Positions 44,336 to 53,842 of a stretch of 64,000 nucleotides of DNA are shown here, in pieces. The stretch is from Luethyella okanaganae (GTDB lineage Bacteria; Actinomycetota; Actinomycetes; Actinomycetales; Microbacteriaceae). Numbering within the stretch: the first letter of the stretch is position 1; the number at the start of each line of letters is the position of its first letter. The notes beneath the pieces are model-generated. The model saw nothing but the letters and a program-made list of their open reading frames with translations, was not told the origin of the DNA and made no database searches. The stretch covers positions 744,001 through 808,000 of the forward strand of contig NZ_JBHSTP010000001.1 in NCBI RefSeq assembly GCF_042660285.1. The letters run 5' to 3'. Position numbers and translations under genes: made by a program.

Positions 44336-46761
44336 GCGTGCGCACCGTCGTCGACCTCGGCGTACTCACCCTGCTCTGCCTGCTCGGCGTGCTCGGTTTC
44401 GAGACTTCCTTCGGCGAGTACGACTTTCTTCTCGCCGGTCTCGGGGGCTTGCTCGTCGGCACCGGCGTCGTCCTCGCCGCCAACGCGCTGCGGCTGGGTC
44501 TCGTTGTGACCGTGCTGGCGGGGATCGTCGGCTACTTCCTCCTCGGCACGCTCTTCGCGATGCCGGGAGAGGGCATCCTCGCCGTGCTCCCGAGTCTCAG
44601 ATCGCTCGCGGGCCTCGCGATCGGCGCCGTCCACGGCTGGGCGGACATCGTCACGCTCGCCGCCCCCGTCGAAGCCCCCTACTACATGCCGGTGCTGCCA
44701 TACGTGTCCACCTGGCTCGTCGCGCTCGTCGGGACGCTCCTCGTGACCCGCTGGCTGCCGCGGCGTCCGCGCACCGTCTGGCGTTCTGGGGTGCTCCTCG
44801 TCGGACCAATCGCCCTCTATGTGGTCGGCATCCTACTCGGCACCGATGAGGCATACCTGGCCGCGGTGCGCGGGATCAGTTTCGCGGTCGTGGCGCTCGT
44901 CTGGCTCGGCTGGCGTTCCTCTGGCGCAGAGCGTGCCGACGCGGCGGGCTCCGCACGGCTTCTTCGCGGCAAGCTCGTCGGCACTGCGGTGGTCGTCGTC
45001 GGCGCGGCTCTCGTGGGAGCACTCGTCGGCGCGGCGGTCGCCCCGCCGTCGTCCAGCCGCTTCGTCCTCCGCGACGAGATCGAGCCCCCGTTCGACCCGC
45101 TCCAGTTTCCGAGCCCGCTCGCCGGGTTTCGGAAGTACACCAAGGACCTCGTCGACACCACCCTCTTCACCGTCTCGGGCCTGCAGCCAGGGGAGAGCAT
45201 CCGGATGGCGAGCATGGACTCGTATGACGGCAAGCTCTGGAACGTCGCCGGACCGGAGGAGGCCGCATCCGGAGCGGCCGGTTTCAGCCTCATCGGCCGC
45301 ACGGTGCCGCCGCCGCCGCTCCTCACGCCGAGCTCAATGACCGAGGCCACCGTCGAGATCGAGAAGTACTCGGACGTCTGGCTGCCGTTCAGCGGCTATC
45401 CCTCGCGGATCGACTTCCAGGATGGCGAGAGTCGGGCTCTCGCCGAGACCGTGCGCTATCGGCCGGATTCCGGCACGGGCGTGCTGACGGGCGGGCTCGA
45501 GTCCGGTTTCCGTTTCAACGTGCTGTCGGTCCAACAGGCCTCTGTCTCCGACGACGCCCTCGCGGACGTCCCGGTCGCCGAGATCGCCCAGCCGTCGGTG
45601 CAGGACCTCCCCGACATCGTCGTCGCGAAGGCGGTCGAGTTCTCGGGCGAGGCCGAGACGCCCATCGCGAAGCTGCGCGCCATCGAACAGAGACTGAAGA
45701 CCCAGGGTTTTCTCAGTCACGGCCTCGCATCGGACGCGGTTCCCTCTCGCGCAGGTCACGGCGCCGACCGGATGATCGAGCTCTTCACCCGTACCCAGAT
45801 GGTCGGGGACCAGGAGCAATACGCCTCTGCGATGGCGCTCATGGCGCGCGACCTCGGCTACCCGGCCAGGGTCGTCATGGGCTTCGCTCCCGACATCCCC
45901 GACGGCGGCGGCACGGTGGGGGTGGTCGGGGACGATGTCACGGCGTGGGTCGAGATCGCGTTCTTGGGTGTCGGCTGGGTGCCGTTCTATCCGACGCCAG
46001 ACCAGACGGACGTGCCGCAGGACCTCACGCCGAAGCCGAAGACGGAACCTCAGCCGCAGGTGCGCCAGCCACCGCGCACGGACAACCGCAGCGACGAGCT
46101 GCTGACGGCGGTCGAGACCGACGACAGCGACAAGGACGACCGGAAGCCGCCGTTCGCGATCCCGGGCTGGGTCTGGGCGGTCACCGGCATCGTCGGCATC
46201 CCCCTGCTTCTCCTCGGTGTTCCGCTCCTCGCGATCGCCGCGCTCAAGAAGCGCCGGCGTGCCCGTCGACGTGGGCGCGGCAGCGGCGATCGCCGGGTCG
46301 CCGGCGCGTGGGACGAGCTCACCGACGGTTACGCCGAACTCGGCTTCGAGGTGCCGCGCGGACGCACGAGACGTCAGGTCGCCCTGAGCCTCGAGGGGCA
46401 GTTGCACGAGCAGGGAGTCGGTGACAGCGCACCCCTCCACACGGATACCGGGCCTGTCCGCGCGGTCGAGGGCTCGGCTGCACCGGGCACCGCGATCCGG
46501 CTCGTCCCGATCGCCGCAGAGATCGACGCCGCCGTCTTCGGCGGCGACGAGGTCGCCGACGAGTCTGTCTCCGAGCGCTGGAACGAGGTCGAGGAGTCGC
46601 TCGGCATCGCCCGTCGCTCCGCCGGTCGAACACGGCGCATGATCGCCCGCTTCCGGATCCGCTCGCAACGTGATTGGAGGAGCGTGAACGTCGCGCTCCC
46701 GGGGCGGTCGGGGTCGGCCGCTTCGGCGGGCATGGGCACGCCGGCGGACGCCGCTGGCTAG
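44332..46761 (+). CDS. TgpA-like multi-helix protein with catalytically dead transglutaminase domain
   Basis: 809 residues: about seven N-terminal helices (to about residue 245), an extracytoplasmic transglutaminase-like domain (about 440-560), a Lys/Pro linker, one more helix (about 612-640) and a cytoplasmic tail. In active relatives the domain carries Cys in GxCxxYA, His before AWVE and Asp in WxxFDPTP. Here these read GDQEQYA (Q494), TAWVE (T537) and PFYPTP (Y553), so the whole triad is lost while the surrounding fold motifs remain. It is likely a structural or binding pseudoenzyme. ATGA overlap with DUF58. Confidence 0.88.
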   Translation: MSVRTVVDLGVLTLLCLLGVLGFETSFGEYDFLLAGLGGLLVGTGVVLAANALRLGLVVTVLAGIVGYFLLGTLFAMPGEGILAVLPSLRSLAGLAIGAVHGWADIVTLAAPVEAPYYMPVLPYVSTWLVALVGTLLVTRWLPRRPRTVWRSGVLLVGPIALYVVGILLGTDEAYLAAVRGISFAVVALVWLGWRSSGAERADAAGSARLLRGKLVGTAVVVVGAALVGALVGAAVAPPSSSRFVLRDEIEPPFDPLQFPSPLAGFRKYTKDLVDTTLFTVSGLQPGESIRMASMDSYDGKLWNVAGPEEAASGAAGFSLIGRTVPPPPLLTPSSMTEATVEIEKYSDVWLPFSGYPSRIDFQDGESRALAETVRYRPDSGTGVLTGGLESGFRFNVLSVQQASVSDDALADVPVAEIAQPSVQDLPDIVVAKAVEFSGEAETPIAKLRAIEQRLKTQGFLSHGLASDAVPSRAGHGADRMIELFTRTQMVGDQEQYASAMALMARDLGYPARVVMGFAPDIPDGGGTVGVVGDDVTAWVEIAFLGVGWVPFYPTPDQTDVPQDLTPKPKTEPQPQVRQPPRTDNRSDELLTAVETDDSDKDDRKPPFAIPGWVWAVTGIVGIPLLLLGVPLLAIAALKKRRRARRRGRGSGDRRVAGAWDELTDGYAELGFEVPRGRTRRQVALSLEGQLHEQGVGDSAPLHTDTGPVRAVEGSAAPGTAIRLVPIAAEIDAAVFGGDEVADESVSERWNEVEESLGIARRSAGRTRRMIARFRIRSQRDWRSVNVALPGRSGSAASAGMGTPADAAG

Positions 46762-46770
46762 AGTGGTGGC

Positions 46771-47283
46771 GTGGACAACCGCGACTTCATCGTCCCGCCG
46801 CCGGGCCTGATCCCGCAGCACAAGGGTGAGCCTGCCCCAGCCGCCTCTGTCGTGCGGCCCGCGACGTTCCCCGTCTTCCACCCGGTGGCGGCCGGCCCGG
46901 CCACAGCAGCCCCTGTCCTGCCACCCGCTCACGCATCCGTGCCCGGCCCCTGGCGTCTCGTCCTGCCGGACGGGGTGGAGATCGAAGTGACGGGCTCGCT
47001 CGTGCTCGGCCGTGATCCAGGCGCCGTCGAGACGCGACCGCACGCGGAGCTCCGCGCGCTCGATGATCCGAGCCGCTCCGTGTCGAAGACCCATCTGCTC
47101 GTCGACCTCGAGGGCGGTGAGCTCTCCGTGCTCGATCTGCACTCCACGAACGGGGTCGTCGTGGTCGGGGTGGACGGATCCGAGACCGAGCTCGAACCGG
47201 GGTCCAGGTGGGTCGTGCGGTCCGGTGACACGCTGAAACTCGGCGAGTTCTCCTTCCGTGTCGTTCGCGATGGACGCAGGTGA
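46771..47283 (+). CDS. FHA-domain protein closing the cluster
   Basis: 170 residues. A Pro/Ala-rich tail of about 55 residues precedes one FHA domain with LGRDP, SKTHLLV and HSTNGVV intact. GTG start 9 bp after the TgpA-like stop. It gives the cluster its fifth FHA-type module, and probably binds a threonine phosphorylated by the cluster kinase on one of the membrane partners. Confidence 0.88.
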   Translation: MDNRDFIVPPPGLIPQHKGEPAPAASVVRPATFPVFHPVAAGPATAAPVLPPAHASVPGPWRLVLPDGVEIEVTGSLVLGRDPGAVETRPHAELRALDDPSRSVSKTHLLVDLEGGELSVLDLHSTNGVVVVGVDGSETELEPGSRWVVRSGDTLKLGEFSFRVVRDGRR

Positions 47284-47322
47284 GCGCGCTAGGCACCCGG
47301 TGATCCGGTGTAATCTATAGGA

Positions 47323-47387
47323 GTGCTGTTCGGTCGAGTTCTTCTGTGCCGCGACGAGTCCTAGTCTCCAGGCCTCCCTCGTCGCGG
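47323..47387 (+). promoter_or_regulatory. candidate leucine attenuator leader upstream of leuC
   Basis: A 13-codon open frame from GTG 47323 to TAG 47364 has three leucine codons among residues 2-8 (peptide MLFGRVLLCRDES). Its end overlaps the left arm of a perfect 10-bp inverted repeat, CCGCGACGAG (47349-47358) and CTCGTCGCGG (47378-47387). TAATCT at 47311-47316 could be the -10 box, placing transcription start close to the GTG. The pattern fits ribosome-mediated attenuation. No T run follows, so the mechanism is uncertain. Confidence 0.4.
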
Positions 47388-47433
47388 AGCCCGTCGCTGG
47401 CTGACCACCATTCTTGAGGAAGACGCACTCACC

Positions 47434-48912
47434 ATGACAACCGGAACATCGTCGATCTTTCGACCCCGCACCCTCGCCGAGAAGGTCTGGGACGCGCATC
47501 TCGTGAAGAAGGGCGAAGACGGCACCCCCGACCTCATCTACATCGATCTGCACCTCGTGCACGAGGTGACGAGCCCGCAGGCATTCGACGGCTTGCGCCT
47601 GGCCGGGCGTCCTGTGCGCCGGCCCGATCTGACGATCGCGACGGAGGACCACAACACGCCGACGATCGGCATCGACAAGCCCATCGCCGACCTCACGAGT
47701 CGCACCCAGATCGAGACCCTCCGTCGCAACTGCGAGGAGTTCGGTATCCGGCTGCACTCGCTCGGCGATGTCGAGCAGGGCATCGTGCACGTCGTCGGCC
47801 CGCAACTCGGCCTCACCCAGCCGGGCATCACGGTCGTCTGCGGCGACTCGCACACTTCGACCCATGGTGCGTTCGGCGCGATGGCGTTCGGGATCGGCAC
47901 GAGCGAGGTCGAGCACGTCATGGCGACGCAGACCTTGCCGCTCAAGCCGTTCAAGACCATGGCGATCACCGTTGACGGCGAGTTGCGTCGCGGTGTCACT
48001 GCCAAGGACGTCATTCTCGCCGTGATCGCGAAGATCGGCACTGGGGGTGGTCAAGGCTATGTGCTCGAGTACCGGGGCAGCGCCATCCGCGCGCTGTCGA
48101 TGGAGGGCCGGATGACGATCTGCAACATGTCGATCGAGGCAGGTGCCCGGGCGGGCATGGTCGCCCCGGACGACACGACCTTCGCCTATCTCGAGGGGCG
48201 TGCGCACGCCCCGGTAGGCGCCGACTGGGACGAGGCCGTCGCATACTGGCGCACTCTCGCGACCGATGAAGGCGCCGAGTTCGATGCCGAGCTAGTCATC
48301 GACGCGAACACGCTCGAACCGTTTGTCACCTGGGGCACCAACCCCGGGCAGGGCGTGTCACTGAGCGACCGCGTTCCGGATCCGGCCGAGTTCGCCGACG
48401 CGAACGAGCGTGCGGCGGCGGAGCGAGCCCTCGAATACATGGACCTCGTCGCGGGAACCCCGCTCAAGGAGGTCGCGGTCGACGCCGTGTTCATGGGATC
48501 GTGCACCAACAGTCGGATCGAGGATCTGCGCGCCTTCGCCGAGATCGTCAAGGGCAAGACCAAGGCAGAGGGCGTGCGTGTCATGGTCGTGCCGGGGTCG
48601 GCCCGGGTGCGATTGGAGGCCGAGGCCGAAGGTCTCGACAAGATCATCACCGAGTTCGGCGCCGAGTGGCGCTTCGCCGGATGCTCGATGTGCCTCGGGA
48701 TGAACCCGGACCAGCTCGCTCCCGGCGAACGGTGCGCGTCGACATCGAACCGCAATTTCGAGGGCAGGCAGGGCAAGGGTGGGCGCACCCACCTCGTGTC
48801 GCCGCTCGTCGCGGCAGCGACTGCGATCCGGGGTACGCTCTCGAGCCCCTGGGATCTGGAGCAGCCACCGGCGGAATGGGTCGAAACCACGTCAGGAGAG
48901 GCGGCGGCGTGA
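47434..48912 (+). CDS. leuC: 3-isopropylmalate dehydratase large subunit
   Basis: 492 residues; binds the [4Fe-4S] cluster of the LeuCD isomerase that converts 2- to 3-isopropylmalate. The cluster cysteines lie in GSCTNSR and in [12 protein letters not shown]. The conserved [19 protein letters not shown] and [14 protein letters not shown] motifs are present. ATG start after GAGGAAG. The stop shares one base with the leuD ATG, so the subunits are translationally coupled. A leucine-rich leader lies upstream. Confidence 0.97.
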   Translation: MTTGTSSIFRPRTLAEKVWDAHLVKKGEDGTPDLIYIDLHLVHEVTSPQAFDGLRLAGRPVRRPDLTIATEDHNTPTIGIDKPIADLTSRTQIETLRRNCEEFGIRLHSLGDVEQGIVHVVGPQLGLTQPGITVVCGDSHTSTHGAFGAMAFGIGTSEVEHVMATQTLPLKPFKTMAITVDGELRRGVTAKDVILAVIAKIGTGGGQGYVLEYRGSAIRALSMEGRMTICNMSIEAGARAGMVAPDDTTFAYLEGRAHAPVGADWDEAVAYWRTLATDEGAEFDAELVIDANTLEPFVTWGTNPGQGVSLSDRVPDPAEFADANERAAAERALEYMDLVAGTPLKEVAVDAVFMGSCTNSRIEDLRAFAEIVKGKTKAEGVRVMVVPGSARVRLEAEAEGLDKIITEFGAEWRFAGCSMCLGMNPDQLAPGERCASTSNRNFEGRQGKGGRTHLVSPLVAAATAIRGTLSSPWDLEQPPAEWVETTSGEAAA

Positions 48913-49532
48913 TGGAGAAGTTCACGACAGTCACCGGCGTGGCCGTGCCGCTGCGTCGCTCGAATGTGGACACCGACCAGATCATCCCGGCCGTCTACCT
49001 CAAACGCGTCACCAAGACGGGCTTCGACGACGCGCTCTTCGCGGCCTGGCGACAGGACCCGGAATTCGTGCTCAACCAGGAGGCGTACCGGGGCGCGCGG
49101 GTGCTCGTCGCCGGCGCCGACTTCGGTATCGGCTCGTCGCGCGAGCACGCCGTCTGGGCGCTCCGCGACTATGGTTTCGATGTCGTGCTGAGCCCACGGT
49201 TCGGCGACATCTTCCGAGGCAACTCGGGCAAACAGGGTTTGCTCGCTGCCCAGATCAGCGAGGCGGATGCCGAGAGGCTCTGGGCGGCCATCGAGGCCGC
49301 CCCGGGAATAGACGCGACCGTCGATCTGGTTGCGGGTATTGCGAGCATCGGTGATCTTCAGGTTCCTTTCGAGGTCGATGGCTACACTCGGTGGCGGTTG
49401 CTCGAGGGTCTGGACGACATCGGGCTGACCCTGCGCGACGAGGCGCTCATCGAAGAATTCGAGGCCCGCCGGGAACACTGGCGGCCGCAGACCCTCCCCG
49501 TGAGGCTGGCAGTGCAGGTGGAAGACGTGTGA
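48912..49532 (+). CDS. leuD: 3-isopropylmalate dehydratase small subunit
   Basis: 206 residues, the swivelling domain of the LeuCD isomerase. [14 protein letters not shown] and [16 protein letters not shown] are the family signatures. ATG overlaps the leuC stop by one base, and the murA GTG overlaps its own stop, giving a tight leuCD-murA chain. Confidence 0.96.
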   Translation: MEKFTTVTGVAVPLRRSNVDTDQIIPAVYLKRVTKTGFDDALFAAWRQDPEFVLNQEAYRGARVLVAGADFGIGSSREHAVWALRDYGFDVVLSPRFGDIFRGNSGKQGLLAAQISEADAERLWAAIEAAPGIDATVDLVAGIASIGDLQVPFEVDGYTRWRLLEGLDDIGLTLRDEALIEEFEARREHWRPQTLPVRLAVQVEDV

Positions 49533-50899
49533 ACACACTCGGTGAGGATGCCAAGAACCACGGTTCGGCTGTCGGACTCAATGTCGACAGGATCACGATC
49601 AACGGTGGCAAGCCGCTCACGGGTCGCATCGAGCTGAAAGGTGCCAAGAATCTCGTCACCAAGGCGATGGTCGCGGCGCTGCTCGGCGAGAGCCCGAGCG
49701 TGCTCAAGGACGTGCCGAACATCAGCGACGTGCGCATCGTGCGCGGACTGCTCGAGGTGCACGGCGTCCAGGTGACCGAGGGACCGGAGGAGGGCGAGCT
49801 CATCCTCGACCCCTCCAACGTCGAGAGCGCCCACTTCGCCGATATCGACGCGCACGCGGGCTCCAGCCGCATCCCGATCCTGTTCTGCGGACCGCTCCTG
49901 CACCGCCTCGGCGAGGCGTTCATCCCCGATCTCGGCGGCTGCCGTATCGGTGACCGTCCGATCGACTACCACCTCGAGGTGTTGCGCAAGTTCGGCGCCG
50001 TCGTCGAGAAGCTGCCGAGCGGCATCAGGATGTCGGCGCCGAACGGCCTCAGGGGCACCAAGGTCGAGCTTCCGTACCCCAGCGTCGGCGCGACCGAGCA
50101 GGTACTGTTGACCGCGGTGCGCGCCGAGGGCATCACCGAGCTCAAAGGTGCCGCCATCGAGCCCGAGATCATGGATCTCATCAACATCCTGCAGAAGATG
50201 GGGGCGACGATCTCGGTCAACACCGATCGGGTCATCCGAATCGAGGGCGTCGAGCACCTCGATGGGTATACCCACCGGGCGCTCTTCGACCGCAACGAGG
50301 CGGCGAGCTGGGCCGCCGCTGCCCTCGCGACCGACGGTGACATCTTCGTCGGCGGGGCTCGGCAGGCCGAGATGCTCACCTTCCTCAACGTGTTCCGCAA
50401 GGTCGGCGGTCAGTTCGACATCCACGAGGACGGCATCCGCTTCTACCATCCGGGAGGGCCGCTCACCTCGGTGTTCATCGAGACCGATGTGCATCCGGGT
50501 TTCATGACCGACTGGCAGCAGCCGCTCGTGATCGCACTCACCAAAGCCGAGGGCGTATCGATCGTGCACGAAACGGTCTACGAGCAACGATTCGGCTTCG
50601 TCGACGCCCTCATCGAGATGGGCGCGACCATCCAGGTGCACAAGGAGTGCCTCGGCGGACAGGCCTGTCGTTTCGGACAGCGCAACTTCAAGCACTCAGC
50701 CGTGATCTCCGGCCCGACCAAACTGCATGGAGCCGACATCGAGGTTCCCGATCTGCGTGGCGGCTTCAGCCACCTGATCGCGGCTCTCACGGCCGAGGGA
50801 ACGTCGACCGTGAGCAACGTCGGCATCATCGCCCGTGGCTACGAGAACTTCATCACCAAGCTGCGGCTGTTGGGAGCGGACTTCGTTCTCGAAGGATAA
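49529..50899 (+). CDS. murA: UDP-N-acetylglucosamine 1-carboxyvinyltransferase
   Basis: 456 residues; first committed enzyme of peptidoglycan synthesis, adding enolpyruvate from PEP to UDP-GlcNAc. The catalytic cysteine is in [14 protein letters not shown], so fosfomycin-type chemistry is expected at this site. The [11 protein letters not shown]-terminal motif and [11 protein letters not shown]-terminal motif are present. The GTG start overlaps the leuD stop. The enzyme is somewhat longer than the usual 420 residues owing to an N-terminal extension of about 17 residues and internal insertions. Confidence 0.94.
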   Translation: MNTLGEDAKNHGSAVGLNVDRITINGGKPLTGRIELKGAKNLVTKAMVAALLGESPSVLKDVPNISDVRIVRGLLEVHGVQVTEGPEEGELILDPSNVESAHFADIDAHAGSSRIPILFCGPLLHRLGEAFIPDLGGCRIGDRPIDYHLEVLRKFGAVVEKLPSGIRMSAPNGLRGTKVELPYPSVGATEQVLLTAVRAEGITELKGAAIEPEIMDLINILQKMGATISVNTDRVIRIEGVEHLDGYTHRALFDRNEAASWAAAALATDGDIFVGGARQAEMLTFLNVFRKVGGQFDIHEDGIRFYHPGGPLTSVFIETDVHPGFMTDWQQPLVIALTKAEGVSIVHETVYEQRFGFVDALIEMGATIQVHKECLGGQACRFGQRNFKHSAVISGPTKLHGADIEVPDLRGGFSHLIAALTAEGTSTVSNVGIIARGYENFITKLRLLGADFVLEG

Positions 50900-50906
50900 T
50901 GGGGGA

Positions 50907-51680
50907 GTGCCCCCATCTGAGACGACGCCCGCCGCCCGGAGAATCCGTTCGGAGAAGAGCCGACCGTCGATCTTCTGGCTTCTCGCCGCCCTGCTGGTCC
51001 CCGTCATGAGCCTCGCCGCGCGATACGAGATCGAGGACGGCCACAAGCTTCCGCGCACGGGGGCGTTCGTGCTCGCCCCGAACCACTACAGCGAGATCGA
51101 CCCGGTCGTGATGGGCGTCGTCTCGTGGAGGCTCGGCCGGCTGCCACGCTTCCTCGCCAAGGCCTCCTTGTTCAGGATTCCCGTCGCGGGTTGGATTCTG
51201 CGCGCGTCGGGGCAGATTCCGGTGGACCGGCACGGGAGCAAGAGTCACACCGCCATCCGCGCCGCTGAAGAGCTTGTCGAGAAGGGCCGGATGGTCGTCG
51301 TCTACCCAGAGGGTTCGCTGACGCGCGACCCGGACATGTGGCCCATGCGCGGAAAGACCGGTGCCGTGCGCATCGCCCTCGAACGCGGCATCCCGGTCAT
51401 CCCGGCTGCTCACTGGGGGTCCCAGGCCATCATGGCGCGGTACTCCAAGAAGATCAGCATCTTTCCGCGCAAGACGGTCCTTGTGAAGATCGGCGATCCC
51501 GTCGATCTCTCGGCCTTCCGTGGCAAGCCGCTCGACACCGCGAATCTCAACGCGGCGACGACGGTCGTGATGGAGGCCATCACCGAGCTGCTGGCCGATC
51601 TGCGCGATGAACCAGCGCCGGAGAGACGATGGAACCCCGCCGAGCATGATCAGAAGGAGACGGGTCGTTTTGAAAGCTAA
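50907..51680 (+). CDS. 1-acylglycerol-3-phosphate acyltransferase (PlsC-like)
   Basis: 257 residues. One N-terminal membrane helix (about 22-42) is followed by the NHYSEID version of the HX4D acyltransferase motif, an FRIPVAG motif, and YPEGSLTRD. It makes phosphatidic acid at the membrane from lysophosphatidate and acyl donors. GTG at 50907, 8 bp after murA, follows GGGGGA. The last 11 bases overlap the TTG start of gpsA, whose product makes the glycerol-3-phosphate backbone for the same pathway. Confidence 0.9.
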   Translation: MPPSETTPAARRIRSEKSRPSIFWLLAALLVPVMSLAARYEIEDGHKLPRTGAFVLAPNHYSEIDPVVMGVVSWRLGRLPRFLAKASLFRIPVAGWILRASGQIPVDRHGSKSHTAIRAAEELVEKGRMVVVYPEGSLTRDPDMWPMRGKTGAVRIALERGIPVIPAAHWGSQAIMARYSKKISIFPRKTVLVKIGDPVDLSAFRGKPLDTANLNAATTVVMEAITELLADLRDEPAPERRWNPAEHDQKETGRFES

Positions 51681-52821
51681 GGCGCAGAAGCCTCGCAACC
51701 TCGCGGTGGTGCACGGCAAACGGGTCGCCGTACTCGGCGCAGGAAGCTGGGGGACGACCTTCGCGAAGATCCTCGCCGACGGCGGATCCGACGTCGTGGT
51801 CTGGGCGCGACGCCCAGAGCTGGCGCGCGAGATCCAGGAGGCCAAGCGCAACAGCGACTACCTCCCCGGCGTCAACCTCCCTGTCAGTCTGCGCGCCACG
51901 GCCCGCCTCGATCTGGCGCTCGCCGGCGCCGAACAGGTGTTCGTCTCCGTGCCGAGCCAGTCGCTGCGGGAGAACCTCGTGGCGGTGCAGCCGCATCTCG
52001 GTGAGAACGCGATCGTCGTGTCGCTGATGAAGGGCGTCGAGCGCGCGAGTGGTCTGCGCATGAGCGAGGTCATCGCGCAGGTCCTGCCGATCGCACCGGA
52101 CGACATCGCGGTGATCTCGGGGCCGAACCTCGCGCTCGAGATCGCCAAACAGCAGCCGACCGCAGCCGTCGTGTCCTCGACGAGTCTCGAGACGGCCCAG
52201 GCTGTCGCCATGCTCGCGACGAACGGGTACTTCCGCTCATTCGTGAACACGGATGTCATCGGCACCGAGTTCGGCGGCGTGCTCAAGAACCTCATCGCCG
52301 TGGCGATCGGCATCGTCGACGGTGTCGGCTACGGCGAGAACACCAAGGCGTCGATCATCACGCGCGGTCTCGTCGAGATGACCGACTTCGCCGTCGCCTA
52401 CGGTGCCCAACCGGAGACGCTCTCCGGCCTCGCGGGCCTCGGAGACCTTATCGCCACCTGCCAGTCTCCGCTTTCGCGCAACAACACGGCGGGACGGCTG
52501 CTTGGCCAGGGTTACAGCTTCGGCGACGTCGTCAAGCAGATGCAGCAGACCACTGAGGGGTTTGCTTCGGTCGGGCCGATCCTCGAGCTGGCGCGCGCGA
52601 AGGGCGTTGAGATGCCCATCGTCGAGCAGGTGCGGCAGGTGCTCGACGGTACGCTGGATCCGAAGGACATCGCGCCTCATCTGACGACCGACTCGGACGA
52701 GCCGCAGGGCGAAAGGACTCTCGATGACGGACAAGCTCACGGTGGCGCTGCTCTTTGGGGGTCGCTCAAGCGAGCATTCCATCAGCTGCGCAACGGCGGG
52801 CGGGGTTCTCTCGGCGATTGA
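51670..52821 (+). CDS. gpsA: NAD(P)H-dependent glycerol-3-phosphate dehydrogenase with C-terminal overrun
   Basis: 383 residues. The GAGSWGTTFAKIL Rossmann motif, GVLKNLIAVAIGI with the catalytic lysine, and NTKASIITRGL are intact. TTG at 51670 is chosen because AGAAGGAGA lies nine bases upstream. Typical GpsA ends near residue 345, and this frame instead runs 98 bases into ddl, adding about 32 residues read from ddl DNA in another frame. The ancestral stop appears lost or shifted. Confidence 0.93.
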   Translation: MKAKAQKPRNLAVVHGKRVAVLGAGSWGTTFAKILADGGSDVVVWARRPELAREIQEAKRNSDYLPGVNLPVSLRATARLDLALAGAEQVFVSVPSQSLRENLVAVQPHLGENAIVVSLMKGVERASGLRMSEVIAQVLPIAPDDIAVISGPNLALEIAKQQPTAAVVSSTSLETAQAVAMLATNGYFRSFVNTDVIGTEFGGVLKNLIAVAIGIVDGVGYGENTKASIITRGLVEMTDFAVAYGAQPETLSGLAGLGDLIATCQSPLSRNNTAGRLLGQGYSFGDVVKQMQQTTEGFASVGPILELARAKGVEMPIVEQVRQVLDGTLDPKDIAPHLTTDSDEPQGERTLDDGQAHGGAALWGSLKRAFHQLRNGGRGSLGD

Positions 52822-53821
52822 CCGCGAGCGGTACGACGTCATCCCGATCGGGGTGACCCGTGAGGGCGCCTTCACGCTGCAGCCTGACGATGCTGCGCTC
52901 TTCACGCTCGATCCGGCTGCGATGCCTGAGGTCGTCGACAACGGAACACGCGTGTGCTGGCCGGAGAGCACGGCGTCGCGGGAGCTCTCGGTCGCCGAGG
53001 CGGACGACGTCAGGCGCTCGCTCGGCGAGGTCGACCTGGTCTTTCCGGTTCTGCACGGCCCGTACGGTGAGGACGGCACGATCCAGGGCATGCTCGAGTT
53101 CCTCGGGCTGCCCTTCGTCGGCTCCGGGGTGCTCGCGAGCGCGCTCGGCATGGACAAGCACTTCACCAAGACGGTGCTGCGACAGGCGGGTATCCCGGTC
53201 GCGCCGTGGCGTACGGTCACGGCGCATGCCTGGGCCACGGATCCTGACGAAGCCTATTCCGCGCTCGACGAGCTGGGTCTTCCCGTGTTCGTCAAACCGG
53301 CCCGTGCCGGCTCGAGCGTGGGCGTGAGCAAGGTTTCATCGCGGGAAGTCCTCGCCGCCGCCATGTCGATCGCGCTCGCGGAGGACGACAAGGTGCTCAT
53401 CGAATCGGGTCTGATCGGACGGGAGATCGAGGTCGCCGTGCTCGGCGGGCGGCCCGGCGAGACAGCCAGAGCCTCGGTCGCCGGTGAGATCCTGGTGACG
53501 GGCCGCGACTTCTACGATTTCGCCGCGAAGTACCTCGACGCACACGGTGTCGAGCTGGTCTGTCCGGCCGAGCTGACGGTCGAGGAGCTCGGCGAGATGC
53601 AAGCCCTCGGCATCCGCGCCTTCGACGCAGTCGGCGGCGCTGGGCTTGCTCGTGTCGACTTCTTCCTGACGGGGAACGGCTTCGTCGTCAACGAGATCAA
53701 CACCATGCCCGGCTTCACACCGATCTCGATGTTCCCGACGTGTTGGCTCAACTCGGGGCTCAGCTACCCGGAGCTCATCGACGAGATGATCGACGTGGCG
53801 CTCGCACACGCGAAGCGCTGA
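52724..53821 (+). CDS. ddl: D-alanine--D-alanine ligase
   Basis: 365 residues of the ATP-grasp family, joining two D-Ala for peptidoglycan precursors. The opening VALLFGGRSSEHSIS, HGPYGEDGTIQG, KPARAGSSVGVSKV and the C-terminal NEINTMPGFTPISMFP are diagnostic. ATG with GAAAGGA inside the gpsA gene, so translation probably depends on its own ribosome site within gpsA. Y of the KPAR-SVG region is conserved as in vancomycin-sensitive D-Ala-D-Ala ligases. Confidence 0.95.
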   Translation: MTDKLTVALLFGGRSSEHSISCATAGGVLSAIDRERYDVIPIGVTREGAFTLQPDDAALFTLDPAAMPEVVDNGTRVCWPESTASRELSVAEADDVRRSLGEVDLVFPVLHGPYGEDGTIQGMLEFLGLPFVGSGVLASALGMDKHFTKTVLRQAGIPVAPWRTVTAHAWATDPDEAYSALDELGLPVFVKPARAGSSVGVSKVSSREVLAAAMSIALAEDDKVLIESGLIGREIEVAVLGGRPGETARASVAGEILVTGRDFYDFAAKYLDAHGVELVCPAELTVEELGEMQALGIRAFDAVGGAGLARVDFFLTGNGFVVNEINTMPGFTPISMFPTCWLNSGLSYPELIDEMIDVALAHAKR

Positions 53822-53842
53822 GAGATACCCCGCCTGCGCAGT

